This document shows positions 12,464 through 24,940 of a DNA stretch of 64,000 nucleotides, in pieces. The stretch is from positions 15,195,602 to 15,259,601 of the forward strand of contig CM030715.1 of NCBI GenBank assembly GCA_017979445.1, in the 5' to 3' direction. The stretch comes from Akebia trifoliata (Eukaryota > Streptophyta > Magnoliopsida > Ranunculales > Lardizabalaceae). The position numbers and the translations under genes are program-made. A model generated the notes under the pieces. The model was not told the DNA's origin. It searched no databases and saw only the letters and a program-made list of their open reading frames with translations. How positions within the stretch are numbered: position 1 is the first letter of the stretch; each line of letters begins with the position of its first letter.

Positions 12464-13037
12464 GTTGCACCCTACATGACCTTCAAATAATGAGGATGAT
12501 CACACGCACATACATTCAAAAATTATCTTCGGATGGGACCCCAACATGGGCCAGATGGCCTGAGCTCAACCAGATTGATGGGCAAGTCTAGGTCGAGTTT
12601 TGTAGAACACGAGTTAAACCTGGTTACAATAATTCAACATGAACTTAATTCCAATTGAACTCAGATTGAGGGTTCGACCAACCAGCTCAACTCAAATCTG
12701 AGGTTATACAATTTTATATTAATTATATAATTTTATTTATTTTAAAGTTCTTCAATTATTTGTTATTTAAAATATTACATTTTTATTTATATTAATTTAA
12801 TTTCTTGTTTAAGATGATTATTTTACTAATCCAAACAAAATTTGGCTTCTTCAACAAGCCCAACCCACCAACCTGTCCAAATTACTTAACTCGTTCTAAT
12901 TCAAGTTCAATCTGAGTTTAGAAGCTTAAGCTGGGTTTGAGATTGGGTTAATGAACTTAGACTCAGGTTGACGGTTCTACCACTTGAGTTTAGCCTGGGT
13001 CTACCCTCCAACTCACCGAACCTACCCAGGGTGCAAC
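12464..13037. mobile_element. Possible non-autonomous DNA element with short TIRs
   Basis: Bounded by GTTGCACCC (12464-12472) and its exact complement GGGTGCAAC (13029-13037). The interior has many CAACTC/GAGTTGAG-like motifs in both orientations around an A/T core, a layout seen in plant hAT-type MITEs. I found no convincing target duplication, so the call is weak. Confidence 0.35.
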
Positions 13038-15565
13038 CCCGATCTTGGGAGGTTAATTTTAAATAATTTATAGATCCTAATACGGGATTTGTCCACTACA
13101 AACCCCTAATTTTTTAGTGTGTTAGTAACTAATCCAGTTGGTAAAGTTTTTTCAACTAAATAGTATCTTTTACCATTCCTAAGATTTCCACTGGTTATTT
13201 TAATATATTTTGACAATTTATTAATGCACATCTATCATCTTGAAGATTTAATCTTCCATGGTAAAATACGACGTCTTGTTCTCCAAAAAGTGAGTTATTT
13301 ATCCATTTTTTTTTTCTTCTAAACATAAATTATTTTATTTTTAAATACTTGATATTTTAAAAATAAGTTGAGTAGAAAGTAACTCAGTGGGATTTTCACC
13401 ATAACATTACTAAAAACAATGATTTTGACGCTTTCTTTAGTGTCACAAGGCAAATTGCCTACTTTTCAAAATTCAGGATACGTTACTCTCTAAAGTAATG
13501 GGTATATTTACTTAATTTCAAAAGTGGTTGTTCACAAATTTTCTAAATCGACGAATTCATTTCTTTATTTTTTTTCAAAGCAACGAAATTGCCACTATAC
13601 CATATCTAACAGGGCAGTATCACTTCTTTATGCACATCTATGTTTGAGAATGATTTGGGTCTTGGTTTATGAAATCGTGGATTTTCCGATTTGAAGCCAA
13701 CTATTCTTCTGGAACCCCAAAATTAATTATTTTTCCTTGGACAAAATTCCATATTTTCCTTGGGACTCTAGGTTGGGTATTTTATGAACAATACCCATCA
13801 GACCTTAATTGTAGCGTGTATTGAGGGGATAATAAGAACCCTATATTAAGGTGTATTAAGTTTTTTTTTATTAAAAGATTACATTTTAAGGCATGTTTGA
13901 TATCCAAAAATATTGGGCAACCGTAGACAAGTGGGTGTGATGGATGATGAAAAAAATAAATATGGGAAGAGCAACCAGTTTATCCAAAACAACTTATCAA
14001 TGGTCAAATAAGTGAGTAATGTCGGGGTGATCAATCAGAAAAGTTCGACACACACACGCACACACGATATTAGGTAATGTTGAGTTGAATCAGAAAAATT
14101 CACAAAGCACCCACGTTATTGCCTTAGTGAAGTGAAGCCTTAATAAGCTTGGAGCAATATAATAGTTGTGTGGCTGGTCTCAATATTAATCGCACATATT
14201 TCAAGATTATCATTGTGATAAGGAAGAATAAATGGGTTATTATCACCATTAATGAGTCTTCACCTGTCTCTAAAGGAGAGAGAGAGAGAAGACATGTCAA
14301 GGCAATAAAGGTTGTTAACTAATTGAAAATCAAGTTTATCAGGTAATTATACCATGATATGGATGGAGCACATGCTTCAATGGCATGCTTTGGTTCCTTT
14401 AACAAAAGATAAATCTCAATATGTATATTAGGGAAGGGATACCCTAACCACATGGTGCTTATGGGGACTATCAACCCTAAATTAGAGCTCCAAACAACAT
14501 AAGAAGATCCCAAAAAGAAAAAGTTCAATTTTTCTTCTTTCAACCTTCCTACTTACTGTAGAACAGCTGAGAGCCCTAAACCCTATAAAGGAGAATATAA
14601 AAGAATAATGCATGTTGGATTACATCCACCTTTGCTTTGAAAGGAGGAAGAGAAATTAAGTATATATATATATATATAAATACATCTTCCAAAGGAAATT
14701 TTCTTGTCTAGGGTTGTGGAAATGTTCTTGCTTTATTAGTATTTAAATCATTAATTAATTAAAATTATATTAACAGGTTCCCCTCTATCTCTCTCAAACA
14801 TGCACCATCACCAAGCTTCACTGGTACAATATTGTTAATCGAGCCCCGATCCTAGCTTGTATGTGGGGCCCACAACCCATCAAAAGTAGGTCCCAACAGA
14901 CCCCAATGATCACACAAAAAAAAAAAAAAAAACCAAAAAAATTAATTAACTTAATATTTATTAATACAGATTATTGCATGCGACTTTGAATTAAACAAAT
15001 CAATTTAAGATCATATGTACAAATCTTCATTGGATGGCCCGAATTCCATCAATTGGAAACCCTAGCTAGGGAATGCTTGAGATTTTTAATATTATGAAAT
15101 TTTGAACATTATTAAATTTTCTAAGTTTCATTTTAGTTAAAGTTGTACTATTTTATTCTCTGTTCCAATCTCTCATGAAATATAAATAAAATTTAACTTA
15201 ATTTTTTTGTTGAGAACACCATATGACAAATTCGAATTCTTTGTAGGGATACCTTAAGATCCTAATTTCATAGAATGTAATTATGTAGTAGAAAATGGGC
15301 AAACCTACATACATGACGTACAAATAGTTGGCTAGCTAGGATTTCTTATCACCTATAAAGTTGTAGACATTTTGTCGAAATAGTACCCTGGTGGGAATCC
15401 CAGGGACCACATCCCCCACTTTTAGGACTTGTTCGGAAGATCGAGAGATTAAGCACTTTCAGTTGCAATTTCCCCAACTCAACTCCACTAATCTTCTTAC
15501 TCCTAAATTTGGCCCAACTTTCTCTATATGCCCATTCCACCTAATTTCGTAGGTTATTCAATCTC
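13038..15565. other. Downstream flank of the P450, no gene seen
   Basis: A/T-rich intergenic DNA. Short repeats only: a CA tract at about 14050-14065 and (TA)n at about 14660-14680. Frames of 60-75 codons (14319-14543, 15349-15540) show no domain. Confidence 0.5.
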
Positions 15566-15827
15566 AAGAGAGAGAACGAGGCATGTAATGGACAATAATG
15601 TAACTGATGCCGACATTCCATGTTGGGATCCTACCATTAATCCAACTCTCACAGATGACCAAATTAACACTCCTCAATACTACCCAATAGCACAATTTTG
15701 CATTAATTACAAATAGTCTTTATAATCATAAAAAAATTTTAAAAAAATTGAATTCTCAATTAAGCCCTTTCATATAAATAAATAAATAAAGAGAGAGAAC
15801 GAGGCATGTAATGGACAATAATGTAAC
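15566..15827. repeat. Pair of 39-bp identical direct repeats
   Basis: Positions 15566-15604 and 15789-15827 are identical (AAGAGAGAGAACGAGGCATG then TAATGGACAATAATGTAAC). They lie 184 bp apart, about 370 bp beyond the P450 stop codon. They could be a slippage product or flanks of an inserted segment. Confidence 0.85.
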
Positions 15828-16174
15828 ATTCATGAATGTGCAGGGTTACAAAATTGTATAGAAAGTGACCAAGTATACATTACATACACGAGAGAGAGAG
15901 AGAGAGAGACACCTAAAACTAACAAAGAGTAGCACGCCGGGGTAATTTGGACATTTCGATAAATAAAATAAAAATAAAAAAAACATGGGTTGTGGGTTAG
16001 TTGTACTACTGTAATACTAGTATGGACTATGGAGAATAAAATAAGGTAGGGGCATAGTGGTCTTTCTGAATCCACTCCGCATAATTCTATTAAAGACAAT
16101 GCAGGGCAATTTCGTCACACCCTGAAAATGAAATATAGGTGCACGCACATGCAAATAAGGGTAGGTTTGTCCAG

Positions 16175-16207
16175 TGATGGTTCCTGATTGTGAATCAGGA
16201 ACCATCA
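16175..16207. promoter_or_regulatory. Perfect 15-bp hairpin across the CYP734A stop codon
   Basis: TGATGGTTCCTGATT (16175-16189), loop GTG, AATCAGGAACCATCA (16193-16207). The TGA stop of the P450 (16197-16195 on the minus strand) lies inside the stem, and the last three codons (Asp-Gly-Ser) form part of one arm. The mRNA could therefore form a long hairpin with a tiny loop at the end of the coding sequence. Any effect on termination, 3' end or stability is inference. Confidence 0.85.
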
Positions 16208-19200
16208 TCATCTGGACCATTGGTGGGGGCCAAGCAACGACGAAATGTGATGGGTGCACCAAATTGTGGATATAGTAGCATCAGGACCGTCGGTGCATGT
16301 TGATAGCTCGGTGATAGACGGAATGAGAAGCGTTGCAATATCATGGCAATTGCAAGCTTTGCTTGTAAGATTGCTAGGTTCTGGCCTATGCATGTGCGGG
16401 CTCCGAGGCCAAAGGGAATGAATGCCATTGGATGATTCGCAGCACGGGCCACACCTTTTGCAAATCGAGATGGATTGAATTCAGTTGCATCATGTCCCCA
16501 TAGTACTGGATCGTGATGGACGGCCAAGATTGGTATTAGTAGTTCAGTCCCACGTGGAATTTTATAACTTCCTAGCTCGACATCAGCTTTGGCCCGCCTA
16601 ATCGTTGCGATCGCAGGTGGATACAACCGCAGCGATTCATTCAGGATCATACTTAACTGCAAAAACAAGAAAAATAAATAAATACATGTCTTACCTTACA
16701 AGTTTTTTTTAATGACCATATTTCCCTTTCAAAAAAAATATATATAAATATATTTCTCTTTCCCTTTCCCTTTCCCTTTCTTTTGATATTATTAAAGTTT
16801 ATCATTATAATGACTAAATTGCCCTTTTTGACATTTCTTAAATTATTATTTTTTCAAACTTATTTATGTGTGAATGAAATTTGTTTTATGACTTAGATGC
16901 CCCTTTACCTTACCCAACTCAGAAAGATTAGATAATGACAAAATTTGTCACCCCACAGGCCCACACCCCTCAATAGCTCAACTATGATATTTTTTCTGTA
17001 AGAAAGAAAAGAGACGAAAATAACACAGTTTTCTTCTTTCCAACCAAACAAGACAAGTGGTATTTTGGTAATTTAAAAAAAACAACCATAAAACACACGC
17101 GTAGAAACGGACAAATAAGTGACTAAGCTTTATTTATAGTTATAGCTTACCGTCTTTAGCTTAGCAACATCATCTTTAGTGGGGATATCACGTGACCCAC
17201 AGATCCTCCAAACCTCCTCACGTGCTAAATCCTGCCACTCTGGATGCATTGCTAGGAGAATCGTAGTCCACGTAAGCAAATTTGATGTGGTTTGTTTACC
17301 AGCAAAGAAAAAGCTCTTGCATTCTTCAACAATGTCGTGAACCGTGATGGATGATGATGAATCGGATTTTATTTGGGTTGTTTCTTTGGTTCCTCCTCCT
17401 CCTGCTCTGATCATAAGCCCCAATAAATCTTTAGGGATTCCATCAAATTTTTCGTCGCAAGAATTTTGCTTTCGAAGTTCAATGAGTTTAATTAAAGACT
17501 TCTTTATCTCTTTATCCAATTTCCAAGAATTCCGATTCTTTTTGGTAGGAAGAAATCTGAAATGAAAATCAAAATTTATGAAATTATTATTTAAAAGAAT
17601 GCTTGCTTGGGATAATTAATTAATTAATTTTACCTATAGCCCGGAATGAAAACCTTTTGAAATGCTTCTGCCGCAAAAATCATTTGTTGTGCTTGTAATT
17701 TAAAAATCGCTTTTCCATCTTCATAGCTGCTTCCGAAAGCTGTTCGAGTGATGATCTCCTCTGTCAATGTTTGAAACCAATCCGAAACTTCAATTTCTAT
17801 ATCATTTGAACCCAATTCCCACCACTTGTCCAACATTTCACAAACGCTCTTACCCATCACCGGTATCAACAACTAGTTAAACAAAATTTCAAAAACAATT
17901 AAGAAAAATGTATATAAAGTTTAAATAAATAAATAAAAAAAAATCTCAAACTTAAAAAACTTACTTTGAGATTTTCCATGTGAAAGGTTGGTGTGATGAT
18001 CTTTCTATGGTGAGCCCATTTCTCCCCTTTGAGACTTAATAGTCCATCACCTTCAAGTTGTTTAACAAGTGGGTGAGATTCATTTTTTTCATAGAAATCT
18101 GAATTCGAAGCGAAGATTTCTCGAATAAGATCGGGATCGGATACAGTTAGTCGAGCTGTGGGTCCAAACCATACAAGAAAGGTTGCACCTGCAATATATA
18201 TTGACACACGCACCGCACAACTTCAATTGTCATCAAATTAAGTTATATGTAAAGTAAAGATCTTCAAAATAAATATGGAGATTGCAAAAAGAGGAAAGAT
18301 GACAACCACTAGTTCAAAATGAAAATGGATAGAGTAGACCCTACATATGAGGGAAGTGGGGGAAGACATATTAACATACATTGCAAGGATGAAAATGAAA
18401 GGGAAACAAAAATAAATAAAAAAGATGAGAGATTGCTAAGGCCGAATGCATAATTCAAGTTGCAAATCAAATCACACAAAGACAGATAGATAGCCCAAAC
18501 AACACAAAGAAAAGAGGGAAGAAGACAACTCAATACTAAATCACTACCAAACACTACAACTTCAAAATCAAGATCAAAGCTCATACAGACCAAAAAAAGA
18601 GAAGCCCACTCTCAATACCATTATGATTTTTGTGAACAATACTGAACGCATTTATTACCTTAAAATTTGTACAAAGGAAAATACCCATTGGAATTACAGT
18701 GACAGATAAAAATATCAAAATTCAAGCTCACTTTAAAAAAAAAATTAATAATTTAATTAAAATACAAAATTAAAAAGGAGGAACAAAACAAAGTTAAAAC
18801 TTCAATATCTCAAATCCGAATGACGATTAAAATTAAAAAAACAAAAAGACTAATAATTTCAAAAGAAAAAAACAAATAACAATCTTTACCCATAAAGAAC
18901 AAAAGGCGCAAGAGTAAATCACCAACTGAAACGATCATCATCATCATGAAGAGGATTAGAAAGAAAAAGAATGGAAGAAAGAAATAACATCAATATCCAA
19001 CCAACCATTAGTTTCAAAGTTTTAAAAAAATATTAGAAAAAAGGGAAGAAACTGAATCAAAAACCAAAATTAGATAACATATAAAGAAGGAAAACCCATA
19101 AAGAATCAAAAGAAAAACCCCATGAGAGAAAAGAAGAGATACCATAGATTTTCTTCCAATGATGGTAGAAAGAGAGAACTCTAGGGAGTATGTTGTGAGA

Positions 19201-19419
19201 GAGAGGCATGGGTTGAGAAGAAGCCTTGAGCATTAACCCCATAAGTTCTTTTACATTCCCTATAAAAAAACGATAAGGGGGTCCTCTGATCCCTTGCTTA
19301 GAGAAATGCTCTTCAATTTTTCTTGGTTTCCACCAAAGCAAACTCACCACCTTCAACACTAATACAAACACAAAGGAAGAAAAAAACAACATCCAAAACC
19401 AACTCAAGATCTCTTCCAT
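16195..19419 (-). CDS. CYP734A: Cytochrome P450 CYP734A (BAS1-type brassinosteroid 26-hydroxylase), 5 exons
   Basis: Exons (minus strand): 19143-19419, 17965-18188, 17634-17872, 17151-17556, 16195-16656. All introns are GT-AG (954, 92, 77 and 494 bp) and the exons join to 1608 nt, 535 residues plus TGA. The ATG is at 19419-19417. An N-terminal membrane anchor (about residues 7-31) is followed by SLLWWKPRKIEEHFSKQGI and GPPYRFFIGNVKEL, typical of CYP734A in the CYP72 clan. Conserved parts: I-helix AGKQTT (332-337), ExxR E389-R392, PERF-like FNPSRF (442-447), heme loop FGLGARTCIG with Cys471. Known members hydroxylate castasterone/brassinolide at C-26 in the ER and so inactivate the hormone. 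All key residues are present and no frame break is seen. The subfamily is assigned from remembered family sequence, not from a search; the exact member is not assigned. CYP735A or CYP72A is less likely. BR-induced expression is known for homologues, not shown here. Confidence 0.92.
18189..19142 (-). other. Intron 1 of CYP734A (954 bp)
   Basis: Donor G|GTATCT at 19143/19142 and acceptor GCAG|GTGC at 18189/18188 split the Gly codon of IYG-ATFLVWFG. It is the longest intron of the gene. It is A-rich on the plus strand, and I see no inserted element or conserved motif in it. Confidence 0.88.
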
Positions 19420-19563
19420 GCTTGACCTTTCTTGCTTACTTACTTACACACTCTCCTCTCTACTAGTAGTTACAAGTATTAGCCTTTCTTCTTATCTCCA
19501 TTTATCTCTCTCTCTCTTGGCTTTTTAATACTAGTTTTCTTTGATAGGCAGCCTTTTTATTAC

Positions 19564-19566
<3 letters not shown>

Positions 19567-19606
<40 letters not shown>
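19567..19606. repeat. (GA)20 tract upstream of the CYP734A start
   Basis: A pure 40-bp GA run about 150 bp upstream of the ATG, reading (CT)n on the coding strand. Further shorter GA/CT runs lie at about 19505-19515. CT/GA tracts near plant start sites are known binding targets of BPC (GAGA-binding) proteins and common core-promoter elements. A role here is inference. Confidence 0.85.
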
Positions 19607-19608
<2 letters not shown>

Positions 19609-20845
19609 GTTTTATGTGATAAGAATTAAGGAGAGGTATAGCAAGACCGACGGCGTAGGGGCCGCAACTGAAGTTCTATAGGGTCAACTTCTACTGAGAA
19701 TTTTTTTTTTTTTTTTCTCCTTTTAGTTTTAATCTTCCAAAGACAATACTACCCTTATGTCCCCCTATGGTGTTTTTTTTTTAATTGCATTTATACTTAA
19801 ATAAGAAAATATAATCCGTTTTCACTCTCTTTTTTCCTAGACATAATAATTATCAAACGTTGATAAAAAAAAGAGATATTTTATTGTCACACCAAATTTT
19901 ACTAATAGCACACCAATTCATATGCTATAATCAAACCATTAAAAAACATCTTGGGGTGCTCTTAGTAAAGTCTCAATCAACATTGAATCATGCATGTATA
20001 GGCCTTAGTGGTTGTGGTGCAAACTACACTCGATGAGTCAACTCTAAACAAAACTTAGGCAACTTGACTTTGATTTCTGGTTGACTAAGATCAACTCCAA
20101 CGCATTACCTTTCCCTCTACCCATCAACTCCCAACTATTGATATGGGTAATGGAGTACAACTATTTCAACTCGTATGGCCCATCCCTAACCATTTGTTGG
20201 GTCTAGACATTTTTTATATCAAGAAAGGGTACTCTCCCTTGATTACCCATCCTTTTTGGAGGGAAAAAAGTCAGGTAGTTATGTTGAAAAAAAGTTAATT
20301 TCAGAAAATTTTCAATCTGAACTGAATTAAACAATTTAGGAGTAGCACTTATGGATAGCACAATTGGAGTGCACATCACATGGATACCCATAATTGCTAT
20401 CCACAATACCTAAAAGACTCATTTATGTGTATGAGTTGAGGGTGCTGCGTTAGAGATGCTCTAAGCTATTATCTCCATTTTTTAGCTCTAATAATCTTTT
20501 GGTGATGTTTTTCTTTCTTTTTGTAATGAAAATTTACACTCATTTTTGTTCTTATTATTATGTTTTTTATAAATCAGTAATTTGACTTTGCCAATATAGT
20601 ATTTCAGTTATACTATATCTCAAATCCCCTAGTCGAAGAAAGGAATAGGCTTACAACAACTTGGAAGCCAATGTAAAATATTTGAATAAATTCGTCAAAA
20701 TTCGACAGATGTTGCTATGGAATTTATCATTTTTTCACGTAATGTGAATATGATCCTTTTCTCATTCAATTCATATCAATGCATCCTTGTGATGGACAAC
20801 ATTCAATGGTGGGGTATATAGGGCATCATTTAGATACAATACATA
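19607..20845. other. Upstream flank of CYP734A, no gene seen
   Basis: Presumed promoter side of the P450 followed by intergenic DNA. At 19885-19965 a decayed stretch ('GTCACACCAAATTTTACTAATAGCACACC...') recalls MITE family B. No supported frame. Confidence 0.45.
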
Positions 20846-21190
20846 CACTACAAAATGATGGCTTTTTAGAGGAAATTTGTTTGGGTGGTTCTGTGAAGCG
20901 TCACCAATGGAGCAATATCAGTGGCAGTTTTGTATAAAGGGCCTCCCAAGACAAAATTAGCGATGAGAGAGTCGATTTTAAGGGTGGAATTAAATAGGCG
21001 ATTTTGTGAACCGCCATAAAAATCCTAAATCGAGGCTACTTTTTTTCAATACGCCATTAAAGAGATGAAGAACTTAGGCGATTTTCGCTTAAATGGCCTC
21101 TATAGTTGATTAAGAGAGACGATTATTGAGAAATCACTGCGAATCTCAATCAATTTTGGCGCTTTCGTGGTCTTTATTGGTGCTATTTTT
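20846..21190 (+). mobile_element. CACTA-like (En/Spm) transposon terminus
   Basis: Begins CACTACAAAATGATGGCTTTT, the usual CACTA-superfamily end. Behind it are subterminal repeats on both strands: GGCGATTTTGTGAACCGCC, AGGCGATTTTCGC, GAGACGATTATTGAG. I could not find the matching TTTTGTAGTG end nearby, so this is a terminal fragment or a solo end. No transposase frame is seen. Confidence 0.5.
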
Positions 21191-22944
21191 TTCGTTTTCT
21201 CTTCTCCTCTCGCACTCTATATCTCTGTCTCATTTTCTCCTCATCCCAATCTTGATCACGATCTCTCAAGGTTGAAGAAGAAGAAGAAGAAGAAAAAGAA
21301 ATGAGAGATTTTGATTGACCTCCTTATCTCTCAAGGGTTAGAAGGTCTGACTGAAGAAGAAGAATGTAAATTGATGTTTTTTCCCAGGAATTTTATCTCT
21401 TAGTAATAAATTATTTTAAAGAAGATTCTTTGGTAGGATGTCTTTTAAGAAAACTATCGATGTGCTTGTGAACTGCTATTCTCTTCCTGTTCAGACATTT
21501 AATCATATTCTTTCTCTTGTTAGTATGTTTTCTTTCTTGTTTTCACAACCTGAAAGGAAGGTAGAATAAAATGTGGTCTCTTTTTTTAAATTATTTCTTG
21601 AACACAAATCAAACTTTTGTTAATGTTTTTTGTATTTTATTCAAGTAAAGGATGAATAAGTATGGAGTTGATTTATGGGTTGTTTGATTAAAAACAAAGG
21701 TGTTTTACCAAAATGCATTTGTTCTTCGCAACCAAACACCTCACGAGGAAATTTGTGGTCGTATTGGCATTTGTCTTCGAAATTATTTGTGTTGGAATGA
21801 ATAATATCTATGAGATTTCATGCATATACAGTAACGTATGAATTTCCATTAAATAATCTAATTATCGTGACAAATATTTCATTCAAATTTACAACATTCA
21901 ATATATATAGCATCATTTTATCACATCCGTAAGAGTGACATTTCATGGCATATCATTTATGGCATTTGTTTGAATCATGGAATACACAAATTGAAAATGA
22001 TTGATATCATTAAGAAATTGGATAAATATTTTTGGCGAGTGCCTCAGGATTCTAATCCTTTCTTGGCAAATATTTTCAAGCACTACTGACGGCATTGGCC
22101 AATCATAGGAACACCCTGTATATTGCGGATGCATCCAACTATGTCAAAACATTTGAGTGTGTAAGTCATTGAATATTTTTATTTTTAAACACTTTCGATG
22201 ACACTGACCAATCGTGGGAACACCTTGTATATTGCGGGTGTCAGAATCCTGGACATTACAGATGCATCCAGTTGTGTCAGAGCATTAAAGGTGCTTTAAA
22301 GATTTTGGGTGTCACTAGTATTGTTAGAACATTTTGGGCACTTGGAACATTTTTTTTATCTTCAAAACATCTTTACAACACATAGCATTCATATAGGAAA
22401 CTATTCAAGACAAACACACATTCTTTATGTTCAAAATTTTCAGAATAAGTATAATAGAGAAATATTCATAATCGACCAACTATTCATAACAAATCAAACT
22501 TCTCTCTATCATGACTATTCGTAAAATGAAACAATCAATTACTTGAACTATGCGTAACGACAAAACAACAGAAAATCATATCATTCTTCATGCTTGAAAT
22601 TGTAGTATTCAAATCATTTTCATTCATTCTTCATTTCTTCAAGCATCTAGACGATACATAGCCAATTTTTATGTCTTGTGATGGCTAAGCCAGTGGGGTT
22701 ATTTATGTGATCCCTTTATCTGATTCTTCATCAGGGAATGAAGTTGTTGTCACTCCATTTTTTAATCATTGATTTGAAGCAATGGCTAACTAGAGTTCTA
22801 TTGAATCTTATGCAAGAGTGGTCACATTGCTTGTGAGTAGATAAAATTTCGCATATGTGCAATTTATTTTCCATGCTTCAAAGGGTTCTTCAATAACCCA
22901 TATAGTTCTCAGTTAGAACCTTATTGCTTGGTATTCCCAACACC
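21191..22944. other. Repeat-rich intergenic stretch with a ~109-bp imperfect duplication
   Basis: Two similar blocks around 22090-22145 and 22199-22279 share 'CCAATC.T.GGAACACC.TGTATATTGCGG' and 'GATGCATCCA..T.TGTC'. Minus-strand sequence at 22700-22940 continues the decayed retroelement described next but shows many stops. A GAAGAA tract lies at about 21276-21300. Confidence 0.4.
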
Positions 22945-24940
22945 TTAAGCATAGATAAGAATAATATATTTACCAAACTTCTTGGTATAGATTAAGGCTC
23001 TCTTAACCAAAACATCATCGATTTGAATTTGAATGTATAGGGGTCGATTGTGAGGGAATTTTATTGCCAAATCATCATCAGAAAAATATATTAGACTCCT
23101 CCTATATTTCCAATTATCAACACTAAACAATTTCTCTATTTTCTTCTTTATCTTTTCTTTGACTTTTACTAACAATGCTTCTTCTTGTGTTTTTGGTGGA
23201 CATAAATTTTTTTTTACAGTGAATAGAAATTGAACTTCATTACTATTGAGTTAGACCTCAGTTAAGGCAGTTTCAAGTATCAACTGCGTCCTAGATGAAA
23301 ATTTCAATATGTCAAACACAAAAATCACAGTAGGGATCTTTTTTAGATGTGCTACTACATCATAAAGAGATTTTGATGTCAATATTTGAGTGTCCTCTTC
23401 TGTAGACTTATTTTTCATTTTGTTCAAGCAAGTCACCTAGTTAGCTATCTTTTCGCTATCTATCTCTATCAATGTTGTTTTTCTCCATGGTTCTGTCATA
23501 CTTTCCTACTCTAAAATATTGTGAACGGGTGTTTTCTCCGCTTCTTTTTTGTTTTCCTCTAATTTGATTCCTTCTTTTTATCTTGTAGTCTCTACTACTA
23601 GTGCATTCTCATTTGTCTCATCATCCTTGTTACTACTTTCCACTTCCCTTATTGTAGAAGTATGGTGAGCTTCCATCCTTTTTAATCCTTGTCTGTTCAT
23701 TTGTTCTACTAGAATGTCATTGGCCAATTGGTCGTGAATGATGTTCTGCAACTTAAGACAATACTTGGTTGTGTGTTTGGGTATCCTACAAAAGTCACAC
23801 CATCTAGCTTCATCAATTAGGTCGGTGGGTTTATCTCAGAGGTTTTATGGTAGTAGTGTGATCAAATTATTCTCCATCAAGTGTCGAATAATTACCCATG
23901 TCTTCTCTACCTCGTAATTTAGCTCCTCTTTAATTCTACATTGGAATCTTTTATCTTGTCCTCTGACTTTTCCTCAGCATCTTCTTCAAAATCCTCATAT
24001 TTTTCCTCCACGATGTCCCGATTGAAATCCTTTTTTTTGAGACATATGGGTACATACGTGTTTGGTTGTAACACTATTGAAGTCCTTCGACCACTCCTTG
24101 TAAGTCTACCATAGCACTAACAATAAAATCTTTATGGAACTCTACAGACACTCTTCCAATAAAAGCATTTACCTTGCTGCACTCAAATACATCGTTATAA
24201 AGTTTGTAAATGGGAATTTAAAAGTTGTCAGAATATGTGGTCAATGATTGTCCGAGTTCCTATTAACATCTTCGAAGATCTTTGATTGCTATTATTTTCT
24301 AGAGGAGAAGAATCTACTACAAAATAGCTAGCAAAAATCTTTCCAGTTTCCTACATTGTTTGCTGGAAGTTTGAGAACCAAGTAAAGGTCAGGTCATTCA
24401 GAGATGTAGGAAACAATTTGAGCATTGGTATCGGGTCCATGGTGTATTCTTCACATAAGATTTCAAATTTTGAAATATGCTTGTTTGAAATAGTAGATCC
24501 ATCATACTGAGGAAACTTTGGTAGAGTAAACTTCTTTGGGAAAGGGTATAAAAGTACTTCTCTCCGAAACACTCTTCAATGGTTTTCCCTTCTCCCTTCT
24601 TCGAGTTAACTATATCTTTCATCATGGTCTTCATTATATTTCTGACATCGGCCATACTATTCAAGAAAAGACCCTTTTGGAGTTGTATTTCTAACAAATC
24701 CTCTTGAAGCTTTGGAAGCTCGATAAATTCACATTTTTTTCTAGTATTTGTTCTTCTTTATCCTTTGCCATTTTATCCATGGTCTCTCTAATTTGGATCA
24801 GTTGTGATTTCATATATCTATTCGCCTCTAAAATGTCATTATCAATCTTTTTATTAGTCATCGGTGCCTTAGAAGTAAAGGCATTGTCTCTTATTTGTGA
24901 ATCTTCTTTTTCTTTGTTTCTTTCTTCTCTCATTCATTAA
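22945..24940 (-). pseudogene. Decayed Ty3/gypsy gag-protease
   Basis: Read on the minus strand in several frames with stops. A charged, coiled N-terminal part (24691-24933) is followed by a gag core with KFPQYDGS, FPTSLNDLTFTWF (24351-24572, one frame shift away). A CCHC zinc knuckle follows at about 23760-23810 (WCDFCRIPKHTTKYC, spacing C-x2-C-x4-H-x4-C), then the start of a retropepsin-like domain (IKFPHNRPLYIQIQIDDV, about 23030-23080). There RALIYT stands where the family has RALID-T-G, so the catalytic Asp appears replaced by Tyr. No RT or integrase follows in good form. An old, dead fragment unrelated in sequence to the 45-60 kb element. Confidence 0.7.
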
